The notes: generated by a model not told the origin, from the letters alone. Positions 1 through 10,139 are shown, numbered from the stretch's first letter. The stretch: DNA of 64,000 bases from Schistocerca nitens (GCF_023898315.1 NC_064623.1:15761140-15825139), one strand, 5' to 3'. Made by a program: numbers and translations.

Positions 1-205
1 CTAAGTACTCGAAACCGTCCACCTGTTCTAAGTTTGTTCCTGCTGTTTGGCACTCAATCCGTTTATATCTCTTTCCCACTGACATTACTTTTGTTTTGGA
101 GATGCTAATCTTCATACCATAGTCCTTACATTTCTGTTCTAGCTCTGAAATATTACTTTGCAAACTTTCAATAGAATCTGCCATCACAACTAAGTCATCC
201 GGATA
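1..205 (-). pseudogene. Non-LTR reverse transcriptase fragment, cut by window edge
   Basis: Read on the minus strand, an open frame runs off the left edge. It contains YPDDLVVMADS, a variant of the catalytic (F/Y)xDD box of reverse transcriptase, then a helix typical of RTE-like elements, MKISISKTKVMSVGK, and FEYL, equivalent to the thumb-side FxYLG box. No stop is visible within about 68 codons. The element continues outside the window. Its inner end near 205 has no clear boundary. The clade (RTE-like) is inferred from motif order. Confidence 0.75.
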
Positions 206-1155
206 GGGAAGACATTAATTTTTCTGCAGATTATTTTGATGAAACCATAGCCAACAAGTACCATAATGGAGTTAGATGATACGGCACACTTTAAAAGAAT
301 GAAGTGCAATTTACCTCTTATTTGCGTTGTTCAGTGTGTCAACCAGGTCGGGAGAATGTGCACTACAGCTAGCAAATATTTTTTGTCGGCGTTTTTCGCA
401 ACCAAAACACATTTCGCACGGCTGAATACCGTTGATAAATTCAGTATACTCTCTGGAGTCGTATGGTATAAAACGACAGAGACTCAGCCGTATACGCGTG
501 TAATGTAAGTGACCCACGTGCACGCATGCGAAGCGACGGGTAAAAAGCTAAAAGTTCGACTGAAATCCGCGGGGCGCTTGGTTCTGGAAGCACGCCGGCT
601 TCGGGACGCAGTTTGACGACCACTGCCCTTCGCAGTAACGTTTGACGCGACTGACTGGGTTACGTGAAGTGTCCGCGCTGTGTGACTGGGTTCCTCGCAA
701 ATGCATCAAATGCTCTGTGCAATGCGAGACGTCTTGTGCCTTCTGTAGGGGCACAACTGCCCAACACCGTGTCAGCTGCTCACGAGACTCGATGAGGTGT
801 ACCCACCGAGCTCCGCTGCAGAGTTTCGTTGCCTTTCGAGACTTCTCTTGGGAACGGGTGGACGGGTCAAGTTAAAGTTTACGTCACATAATAACAGCTA
901 CGGTCCCTTGGCGGTATAATGAAAGTTAGCTTCTCTAAGTCATTGGAATCAAAAGATACGGCCATTTATGTCAAAGATTTTGATACAAACTCACTCATCG
1001 AAATCTATAGGGTACTTCTCCTCGACGCATAATCATGAAATTTGGCAAGAAACAACGTTTCGCAGTACAAGCAAAGGGGAAAAATGAGAAAATAGTTAAT
1101 TATTAATTATATCACAGGAGAAAATATTTTTTTTTGTTATTTCTTGTCCGACTTT
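206..1155. other. Unassigned DNA, no gene seen
   Basis: The stretch is mixed composition, moderately GC-rich at 500-860. Short open frames here show no family motif. No SINE boxes, TIRs or tandem arrays are recognised. Confidence 0.5.
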
Positions 1156-1164
1156 AAACTTGAA

Positions 1165-1622
1165 GACGGGCCATTGTGGCCGAGCGGTTCTAGGCGCTTC
1201 AGTCCGGGACCGCGCTGCTGCTAGGTCGCAGGTTCGAATCCTGCCTCGGGCGTGGATGTGTTGGTTGGTTGGTTTTTGGGGGAGGAGACCAGACAGCGAG
1301 GTCATCGGTCTCATCGGATTAGGGACGGATGGGGAAGGAAGTCAGCCGTGCCCTTTGAAAGGAACCATCCCGGCATTTGCCTGGAGCGATTTAGGGAAAT
1401 CACGGAAAACCTAAATCAGGATGGCCGGACGCGGGATTGAACCGTCGTCCTCCCGAATGCGAGTCCAGTGTGCTAACCACTGCGCCACCTCGCTCGGTGT
1501 GGATGTGTGTGATGTCCTTAGGTTAGTTAGGTTTAAGTACTTCTAAGTCTAGGGGACTGATGACCTCAGATGTTAAGTCCCATAGTGCTCACAGCCATTT
1601 GAGCCTTTTTAAAATTTTTTTA
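1165..1622 (+). mobile_element. tRNA-derived SINE (main family, +) split by a second SINE
   Basis: The head GTGGCCGAGCGGTTCTAGGC (A box) and GGTTCGAATCC (B box) belong to a class II, Leu/Ser-like tRNA with a long variable arm. The body carries CTTAGGTTAGTTAGG and ends near GTGCTCACAGCCATTTGAG, then T/A-rich tail. The imperfect flanking duplication AAACTTGAA is at 1156-1164 and 1623-1631. Transcription would be by RNA polymerase III from the internal promoter. A different SINE (1261-1498) interrupts it just after the head. Confidence 0.85.
1261..1498 (-). mobile_element. Second tRNA-derived SINE family nested in the first
   Basis: On the minus strand the head reads GTGGCGCAGTGGTTAGCAC (A box) with GGTTCAATCCC (B box). 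The insertion is flanked by GTGGATGTG at 1252-1260 and 1499-1507, so it landed in an existing SINE. A degraded relative lies at 38205-38395. Confidence 0.82.
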
Positions 1623-1659
1623 AAACTTGAAATTAAATATTTTCGCAGGTCTTGGAATC

Positions 1660-2395
1660 CCTGAAAAGTGGCATTTGAAGCTGACTGTGGAACGAGTCTA
1701 CTGCCGCCAAGGACCACGAAGATAAGATACCGGACAATAAGGCTCATACGGAGGCATATAGACTGTCGTTTTTCCCTCGGTCAATATGCGAGTGGAACAG
1801 GAAAGGAAATATATATGAAGACAGTAACTTGTTCTCGAAAGAACAGTTACCGTTGGTGACGGTGCAGTTTTTCCCTGGAATAAATGATGACTAACTAACA
1901 ACCTCAGCTGCCGACAGGTGCTGTTGATATACCTCGATGTGGACAGCTGAAAATGCGAGCCCCGACCGGGACTCGAACCCGGGATCTCCTGCTTACATGG
2001 CAGACGCTCTATCCATCTCAGCCACCGAGGACACAGATGAATAGCGCGACAATACATATGTAGAATTGTGCACGGTTGGGAATCTGAGTCTCACGGGAAG
2101 CGTGCAAGGGATAAGTCCCTGCCGTCGTGCTATTCATCTGTGTCCTCGGTGGCTGGATAGAGCGTCTGCCATGTAAGCAGGAGATCCCGGGTTCGAGTCC
2201 CGGTCGGGGCTCGCATTTTCAGCTGTCCACATCGAGGTATATCAACAACACCTGTCGGCAGCTGCGGTTGTTAGTTAGTCATCATTTATTCCAGGAAAGG
2301 AAATGACTAGTATTGACACAAGGTACCCTCCGCCACGCGCCTTGCAATGGCTTGCGGAGTATCTATGTAGATGTAGATGTAGGTGTAGATCGACA
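1660..2395 (+). mobile_element. 3' end of a CR1/Jockey-like LINE (family F), interrupted
   Basis: The last coding residues of the LINE are visible as KIRYRTIRLIRRHIDCRFSL followed by GQYASGTGKE. Reading is interrupted by an inserted palindromic element (1811-2291) and resumes at 2305 with TRYPPPRALQWLAEYL. It ends in the characteristic (GTAGAT)n tail at about 2365-2395. The same tail in reverse opens the elements at 8330, 24600 and 31393. This copy is a 5'-truncated dead fragment. Confidence 0.78.
1811..2291. mobile_element. Inverted (head-to-head) dimer of a tRNA-Thr-like SINE
   Basis: Arms at 1874-2050 and 2124-2295 are near-perfect inverted repeats of about 175 bases around a 73-base spacer. 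Each arm holds a tRNA-like head (GTGGCT, a GTCTGCCATGTAAGCAG anticodon arm, GGGTTCGAGTCCC B box) followed by a tail that ends ATCATTTATTCC. The anticodon loop resembles tRNA-Thr(UGU) but lacks the U33 of working tRNAs. The block is flanked by CAGGAAAGGAAAT at 1798-1810 and 2292-2304, so it entered the LINE as one unit. Confidence 0.75.
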
Positions 2396-2620
2396 TATTG
2401 CCAGTATCATTGTCGATAGTAGGTTGAAAAGGGATCACTGTCTACACACCCAACTAAGTTTGTACCGAAACCTCACTTTGCGAGTCTTACTCGGATCTGG
2501 ATAATTTTTTACTTATATAAACACGTGTGATCTGTGAGGTCGATAAGTACACTACTAGCCATTAAAATTGCTACACCAAGAAGAAATGCAGATGATAAAC
2601 GGGTATTCATTGGAGAAATA

Positions 2621-4022
2621 CACTCCTGGAAATGGAAAAAAGAACACATTCACGACCCACCATACTTGCTCCGGACACTGCGAGAGGGCTGTACAAGCAA
2701 TGATCACACGCACGGCACAGCGGACACACCAGGAACCGCGGTGTTGGCCGTCGAATGGCGCTAGCTGCGCAGCATTTGTGCACCGCCGCCGTCAGTGTCA
2801 GCCAGTTTGCCGTGGCATACGGAGCTCCATCGCAGTCTTTAACACTGGTAGCATGCCGCGACAGCGTGGACGTGAACCGTACGTGCAGTTGACGGACTTT
2901 GAGCGATGGCGTATAGTGGGCATGCGGGAGGCCGGGTGGACGTACCGCCGAATTGCTCAACACGTGGGGCGTGAGGTCTCCACAGTACATCGATGTTGTC
3001 GCCAGTGGTCGGCGGAAGGTGCACGTGCCCGTCGACCTGGGACCGGACCGCAGCGACGCACGGATGCACGCCAAGACCGTAGGATCCTACGCAGTGCCGT
3101 AGGGGACCGCACCGCCACTTCCCAGCAAATTAGGGACACTGTTGCTCCTGGGGTATCGGCGAGGACCATTCGCAACCGTCTCCATGAAGCTGGGCTACGG
3201 TCCCGCACACCGTTAAGCCGTCTTCCGCTCACGCCCCAACATCGTGCAGCCCGCCTCCAGTGGTGTCGCGACAGGCGTGAATGGAGGGACGAATGGAGAC
3301 GTGTCGTCTTCAGCGATGAGAGTCGCTTCTGCCTTGGTGACAATGATGGTCGTATGCGTGTTTGGCGCCGTGCAGGTGAGCGCCACAATCAGGACTGCAT
3401 ACGACACAGGGCCAACACCCGGCATCATGGTGTGGGGAGCGATCTCCTACACTGGCCGTACACCACTGGTGATCGTCGAGGCGACACTGAATAGTGCACG
3501 GTACATCCAAACCGTCATCGAACCCATCGTTCTACCATTCCTAGACCGGCAAGGGAACTTGCTGTTCCAACAGGACAATGCACGTCCGCATGTATCCCGT
3601 GCCACCCAACGTGCTCTAGATGGTGTAAGTCAACTACCCTGGCCAGCAAGATCTCCGGATCTGTTCCCCATTGAGCATGTTTGGGACTGGATGAAGCGTC
3701 GTCTCACGCGGTCTGCACGTCCAGCACGAACGCTGGTCCAACTGAGGCGCCAGGTGGAAATGGCATGGCAAGCCGTTCCACAGGACTACATCCAGCATCT
3801 CTACGATCGTCTCCATGGGAGAATAGCAGCCTGCATTGCTGCGAAAGGTGGATATACACTGTACTAGTGCCGACACTGTGCATGCTCTGTTGCCTGTGTC
3901 TATGTGCCTGTGGTTCTGTCAGTGTGATCATGTGATGTATCTGACCCCAGGAATGTGTCAATAAAGTTTCCCCTTCCTGGGACAATGAATTCACGGTGTT
4001 CTTATTTCAATTTCCAGGAGTG
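2621..4022 (+). mobile_element. Tc1 element A1, complete ends, 1402 bp
   Basis: TIRs are CACTCCTGGAAATGGAAAAA and the reverse form at 3996-4022 ending TTTCCAGGAGTG, flanked by TA at 2619-2620 and 4023-4024. The element lies inside B1, so it is the younger insertion. Its transposase gene (2853-3867) has a frameshift. A second copy in the opposite orientation starts at 63123. Confidence 0.92.
2853..3867 (+). pseudogene. Transposase of Tc1 A1, frameshifted, catalytic spacing 32
   Basis: The start is the ATG at 2853 (MPRQRGREPYVQLTDFERW); earlier in-frame ATGs are outside the transposase. Two HTH regions (WTYRRIAQHVGREVSTVHR; TSQQIRDTVAPGVSARTIRN) are followed by VVFSDESRFCL (first D). The frame breaks near 3403-3408, where 8 bases present in the copy at 63.7 kb are missing. 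Beyond the break the other frame has GIMVWGAISY, FQQDNARPH (second D) and SPDLFPIEHVWDW (E). Only 32 residues separate the second D from the E, two fewer than in classic Tc1 transposases. It acts on DNA in the nucleus, cutting at TIRs and inserting at TA; this copy is inactive. Confidence 0.88.
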
Positions 4023-5361
4023 TATATTATACTAGAGCTGACATGTGATTACATTTTCACGCAGTTTGGGTGCATAGATCCTGAGAAATCAGTACCCAGA
4101 ACAACCACCCCTGGCCGCAATAACGGCCTTGATACGGCTGGGCATTCAGTCAAACAGAGGTTGGATGGCGCATACAGGTACAGCTGCCCATGCTGTTGCA
4201 ACACGATACCACATTTCATCAAGAGTAGTGACTGGCATATTGTGTCGAGCCAGTTGCTCGGTCACCATTGACCAGACGTTTTCAATTGCTGAGAGATCTG
4301 GAGAATGTGCTGGCCAGGGCAGCAGTCCAACATTTTCTGTATCCAGAAAGGCCCGTACAGGACCTGCAACATGCAGTCGTGCATTATCCTGCTGGAATGT
4401 AGGGTTTCGCAGGGATCGAATGAAGGGTAGAGCCAGGGGTCGTAACACTTCTGAAATGTAACGTCCACTGTTCAAAGTGCCGTCAATGCGAACAAGAGGT
4501 GACCGAGACGTGTAACCAATGGCACCCCATACCATCACGCCGGGCCATACGCCAGTATGGCGATGACGAATACATGCTTTCAACCTGCGTTTACCGCGAT
4601 GCCGCCAAGCACGAATGCGACCATCATGGCGCTGTAAACAGAACCTGGATTCATCCGGAAAAACGACGTTTTGCCATTCGTGCACCCAGGTTCGTCGTCG
4701 AGTACACCATCGCAGCTGCTCCTGTCTGTGATGCAGAGTCAAGGGTAACCGCAGCTATGGTCTCCGAGCTGATAGTCCGTGCTGCTGCAAACGTCGTCGA
4801 ACTGTTCGTGCAGATGGTTGTTGCCTTGCAAAACGTCCCCATCTGTTGACTCAGGGATCGAGAAGTGGCTGCACGATCCGCTACAGCCATGCGGATATGA
4901 TGCCTGTCATCTCGACTGCTAGTGATACGAGGCCGTTGGGATCCACCACGGCGTTCCGTATTACCCTCCTGAACGCACCGATTCCATATTCTGCTAACAG
5001 TCATTGGATCTCGACCAACGCGAGCAGCAATGTCGCGATACGATAAACCGCAATCGCGATAGGCTACCATCCGACCTTTATCAAAGTCGGAAACGTGATG
5101 GTACGCATTTCTTCTCGCTACACGAAGCATCACAACAACGATTCACCAGGCAACGTCGGTCAACTGCTATTTGTGTGTGAGAAATCGGTTGGAAACTTTC
5201 CTCATGTCAGCACGTTGTAGGTGTCGCGACCGGCGCCGACCTTGTGTGAATGGTCTGAAAAGCTAATAATTTGCATTTCACAGCATCTTCTTCCTGTCGG
5301 TTAAATTTCTAGTCTGCAGCACGTCATCTTCGTGGTGTAGCAATTTTAATGGCCAGGAATG

Positions 5362-5721
5362 TATAACGTAAATGGTAGATATATTTTCATTTTCAACACA
5401 GTACCGAAAGGGAATTACATGCGATAAAAATAATAAGAAATTAGCACTTCAGAAATGACGAATCCACAACAGGCAAAAAAATAGCGAGAAAATTGGCAAA
5501 AAAATAAAACCAACATTGACGGAAATTAAAATTGAATTTGCCAAAGAATAACACCTTAATTCGCCAAAAATAACACCGAAACTGAACATCAAATAAAACG
5601 ATTTTTCGTGTCACCTTGACAATAACGCATAAATATCGCTTGGCCAATGGCTACGTCACATTATGCTAGCAGTCAACATTTCATTGGTAGTAGAGTAGTA
5701 GAGTTCTGTCACCAAAATTTT
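5362..5721. other. AT-rich unassigned stretch
   Basis: The DNA has many A/T runs, and the short minus-strand frame is low complexity. No element ends or gene motifs are seen. Confidence 0.5.
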
Positions 5722-5733
5722 GATTCTTGTACG

Positions 5734-5904
5734 AAATGGTTCAAATGGCTCTGAGCACTATGGGACCTAACTTCTAAGGTCATCATTCCTCTAGAACTTA
5801 GAACTACTTAAACCTAACTAACCTAAGGACATCAGGCAGGATTCGAACGTGCGACCGTAGCGGTCGCGCGGTTACGGACTGTAGCGCCTAGAACCACTCG
5901 GCCA
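5734..5904 (-). mobile_element. Main-family SINE (-) with 12-bp TSD
   Basis: The full main-family SINE in reverse orientation is flanked by GATTCTTGTACG at 5722-5733 and 5905-5916. The B box reads GGATTCGAACG on the plus strand, one change from consensus. It lies about 460 bases upstream of the host gene TATA box. Confidence 0.93.
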
Positions 5905-5916
5905 GATTCTTGTACG

Positions 5917-6365
5917 TTTCTAGGCAACCGACACGTAAGCAGTAGTTGTAACCTACTGGTAATGGTTAGGCAGGGGAAACCCGTATAGCCAATAAACAGT
6001 TTTGTGACCACTGACGGAAACTTCGTAGTGACCAAGGTCTGGCGCTCCAGATTCTGCACGGGCACAGTTCCTGCTGGACTACCTGCAGTCTCGTCTCGAG
6101 TGGAGTTCGCCTGGCCGCTTCGAGAGTCGCCCATTAGCGCCCCCGAAAAGATAATTGCCCCAGATGGAAAGGGCCCACCGCAATTGGGCAACGCGTCGGC
6201 GGCCCCTTCCTGGACTGACGTAACGCGCGCTGGAGGAAAGCTAACGAGCGTGGTTCCGGTGCGCTCGGCCGTGCCATCCGCGCCGTGGACTCTCCAGACA
6301 GAGGCTCCAGTGTGTGGGAGGGAGAGAGCTGCGGGCGGCCGCCGGGTGCTTGGCACCAACCGGGC
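5917..6365 (+). promoter_or_regulatory. GC-rich upstream region of the host gene
   Basis: GC and CpG content rise from about 6040 to the TATA box. The open frames across this region on both strands look like by-products of high GC. No specific factor sites can be called with confidence. Confidence 0.4.
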
Positions 6366-6371
6366 TATAAA
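6366..6371 (+). promoter_or_regulatory. TATA box of the G/H-rich secreted protein gene
   Basis: A TATAAA lies in a GC-rich, CpG-containing stretch (about 6040-6470), 98 bases upstream of the start ATG at 6469. Transcription would start about 25-30 bases downstream, near 6392-6402, giving a 5' UTR of about 70 bases. The placement, together with a clean downstream splice donor, supports a genuine core promoter. The start site is inferred, not seen. Confidence 0.75.
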
Positions 6372-6468
6372 GGGGCTCTCCGGCGCTGGAGGAACACACT
6401 CCAGCACGGGCCATACTCCGCACGCTCCGCAGACCAGCTCGGCCGCTCGACCAACCCAACACCCAACC

Positions 6469-6489
6469 ATGAACGGTCTCTTCGCACTG
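6469..6489 (+). CDS. Exon 1 (coding part) of secreted glycine/histidine-rich protein
   Basis: This exon encodes only the first seven residues, MNGLFAL, and ends in phase 0 at a consensus donor GTGAGT (6490-6495). The ATG sits in a good context (ACCATGA). A tiny first coding exon that splits the signal peptide is common in insect cuticle-type genes. It joins exon 2 at 18203 across an 11,713-base intron. The joined N-terminus MNGLFALTLVATLVAACSG is a typical cleavable signal peptide: short polar start, hydrophobic core, and small residues near a likely cut after about residue 16-19. The exon is too short for ORF finding; it was located by TATA, ATG, donor and frame agreement with exon 2. Confidence 0.82.
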
Positions 6490-6829
6490 GTGAGTACACT
6501 TGCGTATTGCGTCCTCCTGTAGATCGAAGCACCAAATCATCTGTTGGTTGCGAGGCGGGCAGACACCAATACACCCCTCCGTGGGTCTTCTCTGGTGTCG
6601 ATATTATCCAGCAATACTGGCCCGTGTTTTGATCAGAACCGAAGTGGAATCTTCCTGTACGTCCGTCAGGGACCTGAAGATGACGTAGTAAATCGCCGAA
6701 ACTGGTAGTTTGGAAACTAGACGGCTGAAAGGTGTTTTAATTTGACGTCCTGTATCGAACGGCCGAGTCCCGCAACCATCTCTGAAGAGTCGGACATACA
6801 GGGTCTCATACATTGGGTTCTACAAGGTG

Positions 6830-7260
6830 GTTCAGCCGCCCTCGCATCTGGGTGTTATGCAACCTGCAACGCCTTCAAACAATATGCGCAAGATTTTCAT
6901 ATTCCCTTGCTCGCAACGCCCAAACTATTTTACTCCCACAGAATAAAATGAACGGGACCTTTTTTTGTAGCGAATTTTGTACTGGGAAACGTTTTCACTG
7001 GAAGCCACGGTTTTCAAGTCATTCGAGAGAAACGCTTTTGAAGGTCACTTTGTACGATTTCCTTCAACAATTCGAACACGACGGCCTCTAATGAAAACGC
7101 ATGCTGGTATAAAATTTAACTATATAAAATGTCCCACAAAAAGGACCCAGTTATTTTTTCTGTAGGACTAATAGACAGGGCGTAGAGAGCGAGAAAATAT
7201 GAAAATCTTTCGTGTTGTATTTGAAGGTGTTGCAGGGTGCATTAAAACCCAGTGGAGGAG
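6830..7260. repeat. Inverted pair of mariner-end repeats
   Basis: The block 6830-7075 matches, in the same orientation, the block 10140-10340. The adjoining block 7076-7260 is its reverse complement (shared words include AACGGGACC/AATGGGACCTTTTTGTA and TTAAATTTTATACC). The second block probably is the left end of the decayed mariner described next; the first is an extra copy facing it. Confidence 0.6.
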
Positions 7261-7274
7261 GCAAGAGAATCCTC

Positions 7275-7400
7275 CACTATAAGTCTGCATCTAAACCCAT
7301 GTACCGTAAATCACTGCGAAGTGCATGGCAGGGAGTACTTTTCATTGCACCGCATAACGCAATTTATCCTCATTCCATTCGCGTGCTGATCACGGGAAGT
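7275..7400. repeat. LINE 3'-tail-like fragment
   Basis: The words CTGCATCTAAACC and GAAGTGCATGGCAGGGAGTACTT resemble the noncoding tails of the CR1/Jockey-like LINEs elsewhere in the window. Boundaries are unclear. Confidence 0.4.
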
Positions 7401-7597
7401 CCTGAGGGCGTCATTTCAGAAGTTCTGCACACTGTAAGATTGAAGACAATAATTATTTTCAGAATACCTGTACAGGCATTGAATGTAATCTCCATTGTTG
7501 CTTATGACAGCTTCCCAAAGTTATGACAACTTCCGTATTTCCGAATAGGGCAGCGTTACTGTTGAACTGTCTGATTACTCGCGTCACCTCACTAGAA

Positions 7598-7796
7598 AAA
7601 AAATGGTTCAAATGGCTCTGAGCACTATGGGACTTAACATCTATAGTCATCAGTCCCCTAGAACTTAGAACTACTTAAACCTAACTAACCTAAAGACATC
7701 ACACAACACCCAGTCATCACGAGGCAGAGAAAATCCCTGACCCCGCCGGGTATCGAACCCGGGAACGCGGGCGCGGGAAGCGAGAACGCTACCGCA
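7598..7796 (-). mobile_element. Chimeric SINE: main-family body with tRNA-Gly-like head
   Basis: The 3' body matches the main SINE, but the head (minus strand) is GCGGTAGCGTTCTCGCTTCC with B box GGGTTCGATACCC. Its anticodon arm resembles tRNA-Gly(CCC). It is flanked by CACCTCACTAGAA at 7585-7597 and 7797-7809, so it inserted as a unit into the mariner relic. Confidence 0.85.
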
Positions 7797-8081
7797 CACC
7801 TCACTAGAAGTTTCATCAATTGTGTCAAAACGTTTTCCACTTAGTTGTTCCTTCAATTCCGGAAACAAATCAAAGTCTAGTGGACTTATATCAAGAATGT
7901 ATGGCGTTTCTCTCACTGGTAGGGGAATAAGTGGTCTTGCATTAAGCTGCAAAATGAGGATGTCAGGTGCAAGCATGTGAGGCCCTCTTTGGCGAATTTT
8001 CGGGCTCAAAACATTTTGGAGAAACAGCTCGTAGCACGCACTTGCTACAGACGTCCCCTAGGGCACTGTATCAGCTAATCG

Positions 8082-8335
8082 CGTTCTCGCTTCCCGAGCA
8101 CGGGGTCTCGGTTTCGATTCCCGGCGGGGTCAGCGATTTTCACCTGCCTCGAGATGATTGGGTGTTTGCGTTGTCCTCATCATTTCATCATCATTCCTGA
8201 CAGTGGCGAGTTTGGACTGAGCAAAAGTTGGGTATTTGTACGGGCGCTGATAACTGCGCAGTTGAGCCCCCCACAAACCAAACATCATCATCATCATCAT
8301 CATCATCATGATCATCATCATCATCTACATGTACA
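8082..8335 (+). mobile_element. tRNA-Gly-like SINE with a different tail, then (CAT)n
   Basis: The head CGCGTTCTCGCTTCCCGAG and B box GGTTTCGATTCCC match the head of the chimeric SINE at 7598. The tail (GATGATTGGGTGTTTGCG, GAGCCCCCCACAAACC) is unrelated to the main SINE body and ends in a (CAT)n microsatellite at 8282-8325. The microsatellite abuts the tail of the LINE next door. Confidence 0.7.
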
Positions 8336-9530
8336 TCTACATCCACACTCCGCAAGCCACCTGACGGTGTGTAGCGGAGGGTACCTTGAGTACCTCTATC
8401 GGTTCTCCCTTCTATTCCAGTCTCGTGTTGTTTGTGGAAAGAAAGATTGTCGGTATGCCTCTGCGTGGGCTCTAATCTCTCTGATTTTATCCTCACGGTC
8501 TCTTCGCGAGATATACGTAGGAGGCAGCAATATACTGCTTGACTCCTCGACGAAGGTATGTTCTCGAAACTTCAACAAAAGCCCGTACCGAGCTACTGAG
8601 CGTCTCTCCTGCAGAATCTTCCACTGGAGTTTATCTACCATCTTCGTAACGCTTTCGCGATTACTAGATGATCCTGTAACGAAGCGCGCTGCTCTCCGTT
8701 GGATCCTCTCTATCTCTTCTATCAACCCTATCTGGTACGGATCCCACACTGCTGACCAGTATTCAAGCAGTGGGGGAACAAGCGTACTGTAACCTACTCC
8801 CTTTGTTTTCGGACTGCATTTCCTTAGGATTCTTCCAATGAATCTCAGTGTGGCATCTGCTTTACCGACGATCAACTTTATATGATCACTCCATTTTAAA
8901 TCACTCCTAATGCGTACTCCCAGATAATTTATGGAATCAACTGCTTCCAGTTGCTGACCTGCTATATTGTAGCTAAATGATAAGGGATCTTTCTTTCTTC
9001 GTATTCGCAGCACATTACACTTGTCTACATTGAGATTCACTTGCCATTCCCCGCACCACGCGTCAATTCGCTGCAGATCCTCCTGCATTTCAGTACAATT
9101 TTCCATTGTTACAACCTCTCGATACACCATAGCATCATCTGCAAAAAGCCTCAGTGAACTTCCGATGTCATCCACAAGGTCATTTATGTATATACCCGAA
9201 ATCACTCTTACTTTGGAAGACTTCTCTCCATTGAGAATGACATGCTGCGTTCTCTTATCTAGGAACTCTTCAATCCAATTGGACTGTTAGTCCATATGCT
9301 CTTAGTTTGTTCATTATACGACTGTGGGGAACTGTATCGAACGCCTTGCGGAACTCAAGAAACACGGCATCTACCTGGGAACCCCCGTGTCTATGGCCCT
9401 CTGAGTCTCGTGGACGAATAGCGCGAGCTCGGTTTCACACGATCGCCTTTTTCGAAACCCATGCTCATTCCTACAGAGTAGATTTCTAGTCTCCAGAAAA
9501 GTCTATCAGCTAAGACTCCATTCATACACA
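8330..9530 (-). mobile_element. CR1/Jockey-like LINE (family F), 5' truncated
   Basis: The 3' end lies at 8330 with a (CTACAT)n repeat. The minus-strand RT frame 8396-9205 (269 codons) holds LRLFADDAMVY (catalytic box), SINYLGVRI, RFIGRILRKCSP and the C-terminal RQSFFPQTTRDWN. Upstream frames to about 9500 contain EHGFRKRRSCETELALF and AFDTVPHSRIMNKL. The segment that should carry the GVPQGxVLGPLLF box is missing between residues VISGI and YINDL (near 9198), so the RT core is deleted and the copy is dead. Confidence 0.85.
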
Positions 9531-10139
9531 CAGAAAGATCATCATCAGTTTCACCTTCGATTGTTCGCGTGGAGAGTTGATACTTTTTCATTGTGCTGAC
9601 TGAGTCTTCAGTTATGGCCCAAAAAGTTCGTACCCAGGTTTCAAGCGAAGCAAACCTTTCCAGAAACTGTCCTCCTTCTGTTTCATAACGTTGAAGCTGT
9701 TCTTCTGCGATTCTCCTGCGACCTGCTTCTTGCTCTTCACTGGGACTGTGTGGAACCCATTTGGCAGAAATTTTTCTCATTTTTAACATTTCAGTTATGA
9801 TTCTCTAACCTGAAGTGACACACATCCTGCCCTTTTATGGAATTTCCTTACGCGTGTTTCGTCGATCCTGTCCCGAACTGTCATTAACAATAACCTGAGA
9901 GGCGTAGCCCGTTGCAGGCGATGGCTTTCCACTTCCTGGGTTGTCTACAGTGCTTACCCGACCTTCACGGATACAAGCAGACCACCGTGATACTGTGCTA
10001 CGATCCGCTACACTGTTCGCACGCAACTCTCTCTAAGCATTCTAAATTTCCCTTGGGTTCTTTCCACGCAGCGATTCGATTTTGATGTAGGAAATCTGGT
10101 CAGTACGTGGAATACGGTTTCAGCTTTATGCTGGTTGAT

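Larger units (their letters stand above)
2550..5361 (-). mobile_element. Tc1 element B1 (DD34E), carrying nested Tc1 A1
   Basis: TIRs beginning CACTACTAGCCATTAAAATT and ending AATTTTAATGGCCAGGAATG are flanked by TA. The minus-strand transposase is split by frameshift. The N-part (ATG at 5131-5133, frame to about 4840) has the paired HTH motifs VSDFDKGRMVAYRDCGLSYR and RVGRDPMTVSRIW. The catalytic part (4146-4742) has FPDESRF, FQQDNARLH and SPDLSAIENVW, with 34 residues between the second D and the E. Element A1 (2621-4022) sits inside the 5' subterminal region at a TA. B1 cannot make an intact transposase. Confidence 0.9.

Noticed and set aside
1940-2220. Two tRNA-Thr-like sequences in inverted orientation as tRNA genes
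   Set aside because: The anticodon loop lacks U33, they continue into SINE tails, and lie within a duplicated-target insertion.
2568-3494. 308-codon frame starting at 2568 as the transposase
   Set aside because: The first 95 codons cross the end of B1 and the TIR of A1; the transposase starts at 2853.
5832-6522. Open frames on both strands over the promoter region
   Set aside because: GC-rich DNA, overlapping the TATA box and SINE; no domains and inconsistent with the spliced gene model.
8154-8792. 212-codon frame with a histidine run
   Set aside because: The histidines are the (CAT)n microsatellite, and the rest is the opposite strand of LINE F1.
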